IMG/VR virus record: IMGVR_UViG_3300045107_000127
Location: 1-56,865 of that record
Reading direction: 5' to 3' (one strand)
Source: a virus
DNA: 56,865 bases
Below, in pieces: positions 1-7,558 of the stretch. Under the pieces are notes generated by a model. That model was not told where the DNA came from. It saw nothing but the letters and a program-made list of their open reading frames with translations, and ran no database searches. The position numbers were made by a program, and so were the translations under genes. How positions within the stretch are numbered: the stretch's first letter is position 1; each line of letters opens with the position of its first letter.

Positions 1-262
1 CGGGACGGCCGACCATCTCACTCATCTGCTTGGCGAGGATTTCACGCCCCTTCGCAGCACGGAAGAGGCAGTTGGTCATGATGTACTTCAACGCACCGCC
101 CTGGTAGGTGGGGCCACCCGGCACCATCGACAAGATCATGGCGAGGTTCATCGGGATCGGGAAACGCTGGTCTTCGAACTGCTGACCGTGGCCCTCGTCC
201 AGCATGAAGTCTGCCAGAGACGAAAACCGACGAGCGTTAATGAACTCACTGAAATTACCCAT
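1..262 (-). CDS. Partial phage protein with capsid-targeting-like N-terminus
   Basis: The window edge cuts this gene; 87 N-terminal residues are visible, starting at the ATG at 262 with GGAAGAG upstream. The start overlaps the stop of the methylase gene at 255 by 8 bases, so the two are translationally coupled. The protein opens MGNFSEFINARRFSS, which resembles the aromatic-x-x-F tag of T4 internal head proteins (MKTYQEFIAEA in IPIII), and an LDE at residues 22-24 could be a gp21-type (L/I)xE cleavage site. The rest is not recognised. Packaging into the head is inference from the tag alone. Confidence 0.75.
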   Translation of the reverse strand, partial: MGNFSEFINARRFSSLADFMLDEGHGQQFEDQRFPIPMNLAMILSMVPGGPTYQGGALKYIMTNCLFRAAKGREILAKQMSEMVGRP

Positions 263-1019
263 TACTCTTCCTGTTCAAGTAGTTAAGACCTTCGACCAAT
301 GGCTCCCTCGGATCGTAGTCCGTCGGCTTCATGTGGAACAACCTTTCCGTCTTCTCCAAACAACCATCCTTGTTTCTCACCTTCGACTTGATCGTCTTCT
401 CGAACAACACGTCAAAGTCTTCCGGCCCGCTGATTTCACTGATGAACACCAAGTTAGTCTTCGACCACTCCCTCATCGTGTTCCAAAACAACTCCCCGTC
501 GAACGACCCGTTGCCCCTCGTTCCGCAAATCCGGAACCCGTAGCTCTCGGCGTAGGGCGGGTCGCAGTAGATCACACAATTCTTCGGCGTGATCGTCTTG
601 TAGTCGTTCACGAAGAACTTCACCCCGCCCAGCTTCTTCTTTTTCCGCATGAGCGAGCCGTGGGTGAACTTGGCGTACTTCTCACCGGCGAACGTCCTCG
701 CCCAACTCCCGTAGTGGGCACAACCCGCCAGGGCGAAGGCCGTCAGTTGCTTCGGGTACTTGTCCCCGTGCTGGTTCGCCCGGATGTCGTTGTATAACTC
801 TTTCGTCATCGTGTTGGGCGGCACCCAGCCGTCGCACAACTCGTGAAACAGGTGGACGATTTCGGCGTGCAGGTCGCCCGCAAGACGGGTAGGTTTCTTA
901 ACTTCACACGTCACCCAGCAAGACCCCATGAAGGGTTCCAGGTAACAGTCGCCCTCCTGGGCGTTGATAATGGCGGCGATTTCCTTAGCAATCCTGCTTT
1001 TGCCACCCAGGTATCTCAT
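255..1019 (-). CDS. D12-class N6-adenine DNA methyltransferase (Dam-like)
   Basis: Predicted to transfer a methyl group from S-adenosylmethionine to adenine N6 in DNA. The 254-residue protein has the Dam family order: RYLGGKSRI at residues 2-10, the SAM-binding motif I YLEPFMGS at 26-33, and the catalytic DPPY at 153-156. Length is normal for Dam. The start is preceded by GAGAGGGG. A TATATA box lies about 25 bases upstream of the ribosome-binding site. A second D12 methylase lies at 4048..4893 but is only distantly similar, so they probably have different targets. Likely roles are protection from host restriction or marking of phage DNA. The target site cannot be read from the sequence. Confidence 0.9.
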   Translation of the reverse strand: MRYLGGKSRIAKEIAAIINAQEGDCYLEPFMGSCWVTCEVKKPTRLAGDLHAEIVHLFHELCDGWVPPNTMTKELYNDIRANQHGDKYPKQLTAFALAGCAHYGSWARTFAGEKYAKFTHGSLMRKKKKLGGVKFFVNDYKTITPKNCVIYCDPPYAESYGFRICGTRGNGSFDGELFWNTMREWSKTNLVFISEISGPEDFDVLFEKTIKSKVRNKDGCLEKTERLFHMKPTDYDPREPLVEGLNYLNRKSNG

Positions 1020-1037
1020 TTTTACCCCTCTCGTTAA

Positions 1038-1048
1038 CGTATATATGG
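1038..1048. promoter_or_regulatory. Candidate TATATA promoter box between divergent genes
   Basis: The gap between the divergent methylase (255..1019) and neck gene (start 1080) contains GTATATATGGG. Read on the minus strand it is CCCATATATACG followed by GAGAGGGG and the methylase ATG, an arrangement like that upstream of the gene starting at 38968 (TATATAAAT, then GAGAGGGG). T4 late promoters have TATAAATA as their only element, so this is a plausible relaxed version. Transcription start is not known. Confidence 0.35.
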
Positions 1049-1079
1049 GACAGAACCATCGAAATCTGGAGGAGACAAC

Positions 1080-1994
1080 ATGGCTTGTGGATCAGGAAGT
1101 ATGAACATCGGTCGCCCGTCCCAGGCGAGCTTTGACAAGGCATGTGCCACCGGCGAAAAGGCTACGGCCACGACGGTTTGCGGCAACGGCGGCTCCTGCA
1201 CCGCCTTCACGGGCAAGCGTAACCTCAGTAAAAGAAAGTATCGGGAGGAAACCCGCCAGAAGCTTCGGGATTATGTATTGCTGAAGCTCGGTGCCCCGGT
1301 CGTGAAAATCGAGTTGGACGAACAGGGTTTGGACTGCGCAATCGACGAGGCGTTCGACATTTACGAAGACTACGCCCCACGGGAGTTCTTCGACTACTAC
1401 GTCTTCAACACAACCGCCGGTAAGTCCGTCTACAAGATGCCGGACGACGTGGGCATCATCCGCAACGTGTTTTACAAGGAACAGGGCACCTTCGCCTTCC
1501 AGGCGTCCGACTTGGACGGTGCTATTCCGGTCGAATACTTCTACCCAGGTGGTGCCTACGCCTCCATCCAGGGTGGCCTCATCGACCCGATCCAACCGAT
1601 CTGGGGCCGTATGGGCGAATGGGTTCTCTACAAGCAATACGAGCAGATGTACAGCCGTGTGTCGAGTAACATCGGCGGCTGGGAGTGGATCAGCGACATG
1701 GGCTACGTCAAGCTGTACCCGACCCCGTGCCGGTGCAGCCGGGTCATGGTTCACTACCTACAGAAGTGTAAAGACTGGAAAGACGCCAACCAAGCCCTCC
1801 GTGAAGGCGCACTGGCCCACGCCATGATTATCCTCGGTCACATCCGGGGTAAGTACACGCAGATTCCTGGCATCCAGGGCGGCGTGCAGAACGACGGCCA
1901 GTACATGAAAGACAAGGGCTGGGAACTGAAACAGAAGTGGGAGGAACAGCTTATCACCCGGTACGGTGATCCGCTGCCGATCACGATGGACTAA
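1080..1994 (+). CDS. Neck / head-completion protein, T4 gp13-like
   Basis: Predicted virion neck protein that sits at the portal vertex after packaging and joins head to tail. The 304-residue length is close to T4 gp13. Residues about 52-110 carry the pattern seen in gp13-like neck proteins of large myoviruses: LRDYVLLKLGAPVVKIELDE, then a helix IDEAFDIYEDYAP and a strand-turn region AGKSVYKMPDDV. The start follows a clean ribosome-binding site (CTGGAGGAG). The gene is alone on the plus strand and ends in a strong hairpin terminator at 2016..2057. The assignment rests on remembered family pattern, not a search, so another connector or neck role is possible. Confidence 0.55.
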   Translation: MACGSGSMNIGRPSQASFDKACATGEKATATTVCGNGGSCTAFTGKRNLSKRKYREETRQKLRDYVLLKLGAPVVKIELDEQGLDCAIDEAFDIYEDYAPREFFDYYVFNTTAGKSVYKMPDDVGIIRNVFYKEQGTFAFQASDLDGAIPVEYFYPGGAYASIQGGLIDPIQPIWGRMGEWVLYKQYEQMYSRVSSNIGGWEWISDMGYVKLYPTPCRCSRVMVHYLQKCKDWKDANQALREGALAHAMIILGHIRGKYTQIPGIQGGVQNDGQYMKDKGWELKQKWEEQLITRYGDPLPITMD

Positions 1995-2015
1995 ACTCAA
2001 CACGAGTTGGGTTTG

Positions 2016-2057
2016 CACCCACGGAGACACACGCCTTGCTCTCCGTGGGTGTTTTTT
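2016..2057. terminator. Rho-independent terminator, probably bidirectional
   Basis: An 11-bp perfect stem (CACCCACGGAG / CTCCGTGGGTG) is followed by six T on the plus strand. It ends the neck gene and overlaps the stop codon of the convergent fibre gene at 2056. Confidence 0.9.
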
Positions 2058-3018
2058 ATCTCTCTTCGAAGTGGACAAACTTGGCGAACGCCGTGTTTCC
2101 GCCAGCACTGTTCATCTGCATGCCAATGGCGATTCTATCCACCGTCAGGAATGTTGTGTTACTCTCGGAATGCAGTGTCAACCAGTTGTTATTGTCAATC
2201 GAAACCTTAAAGTAACGAGTCGTTAAGTCTTCTTGGTATCTCAGGTACATCTGGGCACCGAAGGAAATACCACGCACCGCACCGTTTGGCTCTGAGTTGA
2301 AGCTGGTAACGCTATTCCATCTCTTGTAAGTAACCGTGTTATTGAACTCCTGCATGTAGCTCATAACCAGAGCGCCACCGCTATTGAATAAAAACATTCC
2401 GGCTGCGTTGAAGTTGTTCAAGCTCAACAACGACTGGAAGCTAATCGTCACGTCAATCGGCGTGGTCGAAGGAGCTTTCGCCAAGTACCGTAACTGGTCG
2501 CTCCCAGAGTTCGGCATAAAGAAATCAATGCCGTGATTGGTCTGCGTGGCCGTCGCAGTTCCCTGGTTGACCCAAGAGAAGTTGGCAAGAACCGGGGGTT
2601 TCGAGTAAGCAAGGCCGGTCAGAGTGTTCCATACCGATCCGTCGTCCACATCAATGCCACGTCCGTCACGAGCAATGTAAACCCGCTTCGGCGTACCAGC
2701 CGTCGGTCGGTTAGCCAACAAGCCAGAGTTGATCCGGTCCTCGAAAGTCTGAACCAGCCCGCCAGCCGTCAGGATGTGTTTTACAACCGCCCCGTCGGCG
2801 TGACTCCGGGCGGTTGTACCCTCAACCCCACGAGTGACAGTCCAGGTGGTCGTCCCCGCCCCGCCTGTCACGATCATGATCTCGTTATCAATCTTGATGC
2901 GGAATTGTGTCGAGGACGGGAACGTGCTGTACCCCGACACAGTGATGGAAGTCGCTCCGCTCGTGATGGACCCGTTCAGGGTCGTAGAGGCGTTGTTTGC
3001 ATACTGCTCAATAGACAT
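2056..3018 (-). CDS. Tail fibre / receptor-binding-like virion protein
   Basis: Probable virion protein of 320 residues. The first 100 residues form a small domain found at the N-terminus of many phage fibre proteins: ANNASTTLNGSITSGATSI, then FRIKIDNEIMIVT, RGVEGTTARSHADG and HILTAGG. The same domain starts the protein at 4893..5915. The C-terminal 190 residues are rich in beta-strand and aromatic residues and look like a lectin or concanavalin-like domain, which would suit glycan binding. It starts 4 bases after the secreted protein gene at 3022. There is no Shine-Dalgarno; instead ATAAATA sits 4 bases before the ATG. Confidence 0.7.
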   Translation of the reverse strand: MSIEQYANNASTTLNGSITSGATSITVSGYSTFPSSTQFRIKIDNEIMIVTGGAGTTTWTVTRGVEGTTARSHADGAVVKHILTAGGLVQTFEDRINSGLLANRPTAGTPKRVYIARDGRGIDVDDGSVWNTLTGLAYSKPPVLANFSWVNQGTATATQTNHGIDFFMPNSGSDQLRYLAKAPSTTPIDVTISFQSLLSLNNFNAAGMFLFNSGGALVMSYMQEFNNTVTYKRWNSVTSFNSEPNGAVRGISFGAQMYLRYQEDLTTRYFKVSIDNNNWLTLHSESNTTFLTVDRIAIGMQMNSAGGNTAFAKFVHFEER

Positions 3019-3021
3019 ACT

Positions 3022-3741
3022 TTATTTATGAGTCCTGTTGAGAGCTTTGAAATACTCGTCAATCATCGGCTTGTACTTTGGCGGAAGATCACGGGTGATC
3101 TCTTGAATAATCTCGGCCCGCCGAGCCGGAGGCAGCGTCCCCCAATTCTCGGCCACCTGACGCAGCTTCTTCTCGTCCACCTTGCCCGCTCCCGACCCAC
3201 CCATGACGTGTGAGTCCTGGGCCGGTTGTCCCTGCCCGCCCGGCCCCGGCAACGAGTCTTTCCCGTTGGCCTGACCGTCGCCGCCCTTGCCCTTGTTCTC
3301 CAATTCCTTAATCATCTTGTCGAGCTTGTTGACGATCTCCTTCTGGACGTGTTGGGTCTTCTCCCCGGCGTAGTTGTTCTTCAACTTGTTGCCCGAAATG
3401 CCCATGTCCCGGCCGATGTCGCCCAGGTCATCCTTCTTCCAGTTCTCCAGGTCGTACAACATCATGCCCGCCGTGTTCTTGTAGCGGGTCGGGATGTTTT
3501 TGTCGAACGAGTCGAACACCAACTCTAGCCACTTCTTCGCCTCGTCCTTGTTGTTCATGGCGAAGGCGTTGACGCCCCGGTAGAAGGCGTACTTGGCGAA
3601 CTCGTCCGAGTTCGGCTGGATTTGCTTCAGTAAAACATCCGACTTCTCGTAATCGCCCTGGTCGGTGAGTTTGTAGGGGTCTTCGGCCCTGAGCGTCGAA
3701 ACACTCAGGGCGAGAAGGACTACAGCGAGGAACTTCTTCAT
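3022..3741 (-). CDS. Secreted TPR-like protein of planctomycete type
   Basis: The 239-residue product starts with a signal peptide (MKKFLAVVLLALSVSTLRAE), so it should be exported. Residues 25-120 are helical and TPR-like. A Gly/Pro/Gln-rich linker follows at about 150-185. The end, WGTLPPARRAEIIQEITRD followed by LPPKYKPMIDEYFKAL, resembles C-termini I associate with planctomycete secreted proteins. In the host that motif occurs on cell-envelope proteins. The phage copy may have been captured from the host and may act in the periplasm. The ribosome-binding site AAAGGAT precedes the ATG. Function is not known. Confidence 0.75.
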   Translation of the reverse strand: MKKFLAVVLLALSVSTLRAEDPYKLTDQGDYEKSDVLLKQIQPNSDEFAKYAFYRGVNAFAMNNKDEAKKWLELVFDSFDKNIPTRYKNTAGMMLYDLENWKKDDLGDIGRDMGISGNKLKNNYAGEKTQHVQKEIVNKLDKMIKELENKGKGGDGQANGKDSLPGPGGQGQPAQDSHVMGGSGAGKVDEKKLRQVAENWGTLPPARRAEIIQEITRDLPPKYKPMIDEYFKALNRTHK

Positions 3742-3753
3742 GTTATCCTTTCT

Positions 3754-4020
3754 TTAGGCTCGACGAGTCGAGTTGACGAACGAGTTCGTCTGGATGGTGC
3801 TGGTCTGGCCGTTGGTAACGGAGGCGAACCGGAGTTGCACCGTACCTGGGGTCGCCCCGTTCACGATTATACCACGAACTCGGACAAAACCAGAGAGAAC
3901 CGCTGTTATTGAACACCACCGTTGAAAGTGTGTTCAGAGCGGTCATCACTTCGGTCGTGAAGGCCGTGATCGAGGCCGCATTGCCCCCTGGCCGACGCCC
4001 GTAACGGAAGTTGATGACAT
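3754..4020 (-). pseudogene. Frame-disrupted fibre-like remnant
   Basis: No intact gene fits 3742..4047. Reading the minus strand in two frames gives a continuous fibre-like sequence. One frame gives NAASITAFTTEVMTALNT and STVVFNNSGSL, and another gives RVRGIIVNGATPGTVQLRF ending in NSTRRA and TAA at 3754. The ending is typical of small beta-stranded tail proteins. An ATG at 4020 preceded by AGAGAGGA starts the same frame as the ending (267 bases in all), which would need two compensating shifts, one near a GGGGG run and one near TCTCTCTGG. The alternatives are decay, assembly error or recombination remnant. Confidence 0.45.
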
Positions 4021-4047
4021 ATTTCTGAATCCTCTCTGATCCCCTAT

Positions 4048-4893
4048 TTACGCAGAATTATCTCCTTTCCTGACATCCCGAATGTAGAGTGCATCCTTCG
4101 CTATGACCTTCGCTTTCGTCGCCAATTGGTCGAACTTGTTCAACCCGTTGTAGACCAGAACCTCACGGTCGTAGATGTCGCCAGGGATATTTATTCTGCA
4201 ATCAATTCCGTCCTTAAAACCGTTAAATGAAAATATGAGTTTTCCTGGGGAATTTCGTAACCACTCGTACATCCGCTCCAAATCAATCATTCCGAAATAT
4301 GCCCAACTGTTTTCCGGGGTGACATAGGGCGGATCAATGTAAAGCAAGTCCCCTTCAGTGGTTACGACGTGATCGTAGCTCGCAACCTTGATCTCGACGT
4401 TGTTCTCAGTGAACGCCTTGTGCCAGGAATTGACGGTTTTCTGGAGCGTGGCTGGGACCATGCCGTCCCGCTTCTGGTGGAAGCCGCTGTTGAACTCGCC
4501 CTTCTTGTTGTGGCGAACCAGTCCGTTGCGGCAGGTCCGCAAAAGGAAGAAGAACTTCTTCGGGTCTTTGTCCTTGTTGAACTCGGTGCGGGTGGCGTAG
4601 TAGTAATCCTGCCCCTGCTTCTTCAACTCCGTCCACCGGGTTGTGTAGTCCGCCATCAATGAATCCGGGTCGGAGGCCACGAGCTTGTAGATGCCGATCA
4701 GGGAGGCGTTGATGTCACTGAGGACGTACTTCTTCACCTTCTTGCCGGAGTTGGCGAGGCAATAGAAGACCGACGCCCCACCGAGGAAGGGTTCGTAGTA
4801 GGTGTCGATCTCATCGGGGAAGTGTTCAACAATCTTCGGGGCTTGAATCCGCTTGCTGCCGGTCCACTTCACCAGCACGTCGTTGTTACTCAT
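4048..4893 (-). CDS. D12-class N6-adenine DNA methyltransferase (Dam)
   Basis: A typical Dam of 281 residues that methylates adenine N6 in DNA. Motif order is WTGSKR at 10-15, the SAM site YYEPFLGGASVFY at 32-44, LSDINASLI at 58-66, TCRNGLVRHNKKGEFNSGF at 120-138 (characteristic of Dam), and catalytic DPPY at 187-190. This match is better than that of the methylase at 255..1019. GATC is the usual Dam target but is not shown here. The start codon overlaps the stop of the upstream fibre gene by one base (TAATG), so they are co-translated. Confidence 0.93.
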   Translation of the reverse strand: MSNNDVLVKWTGSKRIQAPKIVEHFPDEIDTYYEPFLGGASVFYCLANSGKKVKKYVLSDINASLIGIYKLVASDPDSLMADYTTRWTELKKQGQDYYYATRTEFNKDKDPKKFFFLLRTCRNGLVRHNKKGEFNSGFHQKRDGMVPATLQKTVNSWHKAFTENNVEIKVASYDHVVTTEGDLLYIDPPYVTPENSWAYFGMIDLERMYEWLRNSPGKLIFSFNGFKDGIDCRINIPGDIYDREVLVYNGLNKFDQLATKAKVIAKDALYIRDVRKGDNSA

Positions 4894-5915
4894 TAGTGAA
4901 CCGGGAAATCCAAATCGCTACGATACCTCAACCAATCAAGGCCGAGCAAACACTTCATGGTATAGGTATTAAAGCTGAAAAGAATGTGGTCGGGAGTGAA
5001 GCTGTGGGATTCGGGTGCGGCAATCTGATGGTAGCTCATGCCACTCGTACTTGCCCAAGCACGCCACACGTTGCTCGACGATCTTGTCAGGCCCAGGTAG
5101 TAAATGGTGGTTGCGGCACCGACTGTGTAACCGGCACCAGACGACCATGCTGATTCACCGCCGTTTGTTGTTAACGCTCGCACCCGAGGGTCGTTTTGGG
5201 GTGGATACACTTCCACAGCCCTGCCCTGCGACCGACCAGAGTTGTAGACATACATGCGGAAGTCACATCGCACAGAGTCCACGGCAGTGCCCACCATGAC
5301 CTTGCACCAAATACCGAAGTCGCCCGACGGGGTGAAGTTACTTCGTTTCAAGTAATAATTGCCACTGCCATCGCCATAAATCGACAGCCAACTTGGAAGG
5401 GAAGGTTTGTTAACATACCACGCATCACTACCGCTTGGTGCAGTTGTGTCTACCCAAGACCAATCCGTCGGGAGCGTGTTGAGCGTCCCGTCGAACTCCT
5501 CGTCATAGAGGCCGGGAGTATCTGGCACCACATCGGCCAGTGACCCGGCGAACTTCCACGAAGTCGTCGTGCCGTTGGTCTGCAAGAACTTGCCGTTGTT
5601 CCCGGTCTGCGACGGAACGCTAAGAAGGATGCGGTCGTCCACGAACTGCTGAGCGCCACCGGCCGTCAGGATGTGAGTGATCTTCGTCCCCGCAGCGTGG
5701 GATGCGATCTCGGTCCCTTCTTGGGCACGGGTGGCGGTGAACTGGTTGCCGCTCACACCCGTCACCAGGAGGATTTCCCCTTCAATGATGACACGGAAGT
5801 TCCCGCTCGACGGAAAACGATCAGCCACGGCCACGTTAAACACGGCCGGGTTATCGGTGTTGTTGATCGCATCGACGAGGGTGGTTTGGGCGTTATTGGC
5901 TAATTTCTCGGTCAT
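4893..5915 (-). CDS. Tail fibre / receptor-binding-like virion protein
   Basis: A 340-residue probable virion protein. Residues 1-95 repeat the N-terminal domain of the 2056..3018 protein (LANNAQTTL, FRVIIEGEILLVTG, RAQEGTEIASHAAGTKI, HILTAGG). The C-terminal 220 residues (EEFDGTLNTLPTDWSWVD onward) look like a laminin-G or concanavalin-like jelly roll, usual in carbohydrate-binding fibre tips. The shared base plus different tips suggests alternative or paired receptor binders. The ATG is 4 bases after GTAGATA, with no Shine-Dalgarno, and overlaps the end of the 5912..6262 gene. Confidence 0.72.
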   Translation of the reverse strand: MTEKLANNAQTTLVDAINNTDNPAVFNVAVADRFPSSGNFRVIIEGEILLVTGVSGNQFTATRAQEGTEIASHAAGTKITHILTAGGAQQFVDDRILLSVPSQTGNNGKFLQTNGTTTSWKFAGSLADVVPDTPGLYDEEFDGTLNTLPTDWSWVDTTAPSGSDAWYVNKPSLPSWLSIYGDGSGNYYLKRSNFTPSGDFGIWCKVMVGTAVDSVRCDFRMYVYNSGRSQGRAVEVYPPQNDPRVRALTTNGGESAWSSGAGYTVGAATTIYYLGLTRSSSNVWRAWASTSGMSYHQIAAPESHSFTPDHILFSFNTYTMKCLLGLDWLRYRSDLDFPVH

Positions 5916-6262
5916 ACGTTATCTACGCTCTCTTGCGGGTATTGTGTCCAAACATCAGGGTTACACCGCCGGGCCACCCGCATCGCCACCGTCTTCTGCG
6001 CATCGTGGATCGCCGTGCAGAACTCGGAGTCGTCGGCCGGGTGCTTCTCCCCCAGGGCCACGAATTTGTTGAACGCCAGTGCCAGCAGGTTGACGATCTC
6101 TTTCTCTTCCTCGGTCAGACTCGCCCCGAAGTTCATGAAAAACAGCGGGTGCGGGTGAACCAGCGGGGTCTGCTGCGGGGCGGGGATGTTGTCATAGATG
6201 GGTTGCGTGACCCAGGATTGGTTAACGAAACAGCCGTAGCAAGTCGGTAATGTGGTAGTCAT
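5912..6262 (-). CDS. Possible Acb2/Tad1-like cyclic-nucleotide sponge
   Basis: A 116-residue protein. Residues 49-103 form a predicted helical hairpin: SLTEEEKEIVNLLALAFNKF, a short turn, then SEFCTAIHDAQKTVAMRVAR and a terminal N-P. Phage proteins of the Acb2/Tad1 hairpin type have the same layout (E-x-x-L-I-N ... helix, turn, R-W-x-A-I-A-x-x-x-L-Q-x-G-x-M-x-x-x-R-A-V-A-R-P). Those proteins bind cyclic nucleotides or cyclic ADP-ribose signals and block CBASS or Thoeris defence. The first 45 residues, with two Cys, are an extra segment. The match is by pattern only and the expected lysine after the N-x-I is absent, so an unrelated hairpin is possible. Confidence 0.4.
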   Translation of the reverse strand: MTTTLPTCYGCFVNQSWVTQPIYDNIPAPQQTPLVHPHPLFFMNFGASLTEEEKEIVNLLALAFNKFVALGEKHPADDSEFCTAIHDAQKTVAMRVARRCNPDVWTQYPQESVDNV

Positions 6263-6297
6263 GAAGTAAAAGAGTGACGAGGACCGTAGATAGACTG

Positions 6298-6945
6298 ATG
6301 CGTTTCAGAGACTTCATAGAGCAGGACGACGCCGCAACTAAATCTTACGTCTTCATGGATGACGGTGAGAAGCAACCCGATGCGTTCGCCGCCACGACGA
6401 CCTACCACGCCTCCCCGACTGCGATCTTGAACAACAAGGTGATGCAGATCGTGTCGGCTGTACAGCAACTCGACCCATACATCCGTAACCGTGGCCGTAC
6501 TGCCATCTCTGGAACCCCGGACTTCATGTCCCCCGAACAGTCTCATGGGACGGAAACTGATCCCGACTGGTTGACGTACCTTTACATCACCACGTCTCGG
6601 AACCACCCGGCCCTCGCCGGACTCCTCAAGCCGGTGGTCGCCCTGGGCCAGAAGTTCCTGTCGAACGTCCAGAATTTGATGAACAACAGCCAGCACGAGA
6701 ACGCCGAGATGGTGGCTCGCCTGGACTTGCGGAACTTCGGTTCGGTTCAGAAGGCGATGGAGGCCATCCGACAGGTCATCGGCCAGATCAAACCAGAAGA
6801 ACTGAAAGTCAGCCCGACAATGGCCGCTGTTGCATCCTCGTTCGGCCCATTCTATACTAGGTTCCGGGTGATCTCGCCCCGTGTCGAACAGTATCTAAAA
6901 CAACAGTACAAGCAAGTTCAACACCTGAAGTGGGACCAGACTTGA
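6298..6945 (+). CDS. Unknown protein with capsid-targeting-like N-terminus
   Basis: A 215-residue protein of unknown function. I chose the ATG at 6298 (MRFRDFIEQDD) over an upstream GTG at 6274 because the former gives the aromatic-x-x-F tag seen in other genes here and lies 5 bases after GTAGATA. The body is mostly helical (for example AGLLKPVVALGQKFLSN and EMVARLDLRNFGSVQKAMEA). The tag resembles T4 capsid-targeting sequences, so it may be an internal head protein. Its end overlaps the next plus-strand gene. Confidence 0.65.
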   Translation: MRFRDFIEQDDAATKSYVFMDDGEKQPDAFAATTTYHASPTAILNNKVMQIVSAVQQLDPYIRNRGRTAISGTPDFMSPEQSHGTETDPDWLTYLYITTSRNHPALAGLLKPVVALGQKFLSNVQNLMNNSQHENAEMVARLDLRNFGSVQKAMEAIRQVIGQIKPEELKVSPTMAAVASSFGPFYTRFRVISPRVEQYLKQQYKQVQHLKWDQT

Positions 6946-7199
6946 GAGTCAAATTCACCAAGAGCATCACGTTGCTCGCTCGCCTCGATCACGACAAGTA
7001 CGGTGATCCGCACACCCTTGAGGAGTGGACGTTCGACGAGGGCGAGGAGTTGGAAATCTCCAGCCTCGACTGGTCCGAGCCGATGAAGGTCCGCAAAGCA
7101 AAGAAGCGGACCGAAGAGGCCCGCTTCGCAAAGCTGAACATTGAAGAACAGCGTGGTTACGTCTGGATGGTCCCGGCCGACGCCTTCGTCCTTCTTTAG
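6930..7199 (+). CDS. Small conserved-looking hypothetical protein
   Basis: Up to 89 residues, not recognised. Two starts are possible: ATG at 6930, overlapping the previous gene by 16 bases, or TTG at 6942 (LRVKFTKSITLLARLDHD). The body is charged with a central acidic stretch (EEWTFDEGEELEISSLDW) and a final strand-like RGYVWMVPADAFVLL. The stop TAG overlaps the stop of the convergent gene at 7196. Confidence 0.6.
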   Translation: MGPDLRVKFTKSITLLARLDHDKYGDPHTLEEWTFDEGEELEISSLDWSEPMKVRKAKKRTEEARFAKLNIEEQRGYVWMVPADAFVLL

Positions 7200-7558
7200 C
7201 GAACGTCGCTCGGCTTGTAGCCCTTCTTCGCCACCATGTAGTGAACATCGCACTCGGTATTGACGATTACGCTGAACCCTACGAAATCCCCGTCATCGTT
7301 TTCATCCAAATCAACCAGATAGGCGAGGCCGCCGCTGACGGTCGTCAAGTTAACCACATACTTCTCCGAACCACCGGGCAGCGGGGTCGGGAAAACGACC
7401 GTGCCGCCAGACGCAGGCGGGCTGGCGTTGTCAACCGCACTGGTGTGAAGAACGTCGGCGATCACGATCTGGGGGCCACCGGCGGCAATCGAAAGGTCGG
7501 CGAGCGTCGGCTTGTTGGATGAACCCGGTCCCTTTCCTGTTACAGAACTAGCTGTCAT
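7196..7558 (-). CDS. Hypothetical beta-rich protein, possibly virion
   Basis: 120 residues, not recognised. The first 25 residues are Ser/Gly/Pro-rich and look disordered; the rest is strand-rich (GGSEKYVVNLTTVSGGLAYL, DFVGFSVIVNTECDVHYMV). This could be a small decoration or fibre-associated protein, but nothing specific shows it. It overlaps the glycosyltransferase gene start region (7548..7558) by 11 bases and is in the same minus-strand operon. Confidence 0.6.
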   Translation of the reverse strand: MTASSVTGKGPGSSNKPTLADLSIAAGGPQIVIADVLHTSAVDNASPPASGGTVVFPTPLPGGSEKYVVNLTTVSGGLAYLVDLDENDDGDFVGFSVIVNTECDVHYMVAKKGYKPSDVR

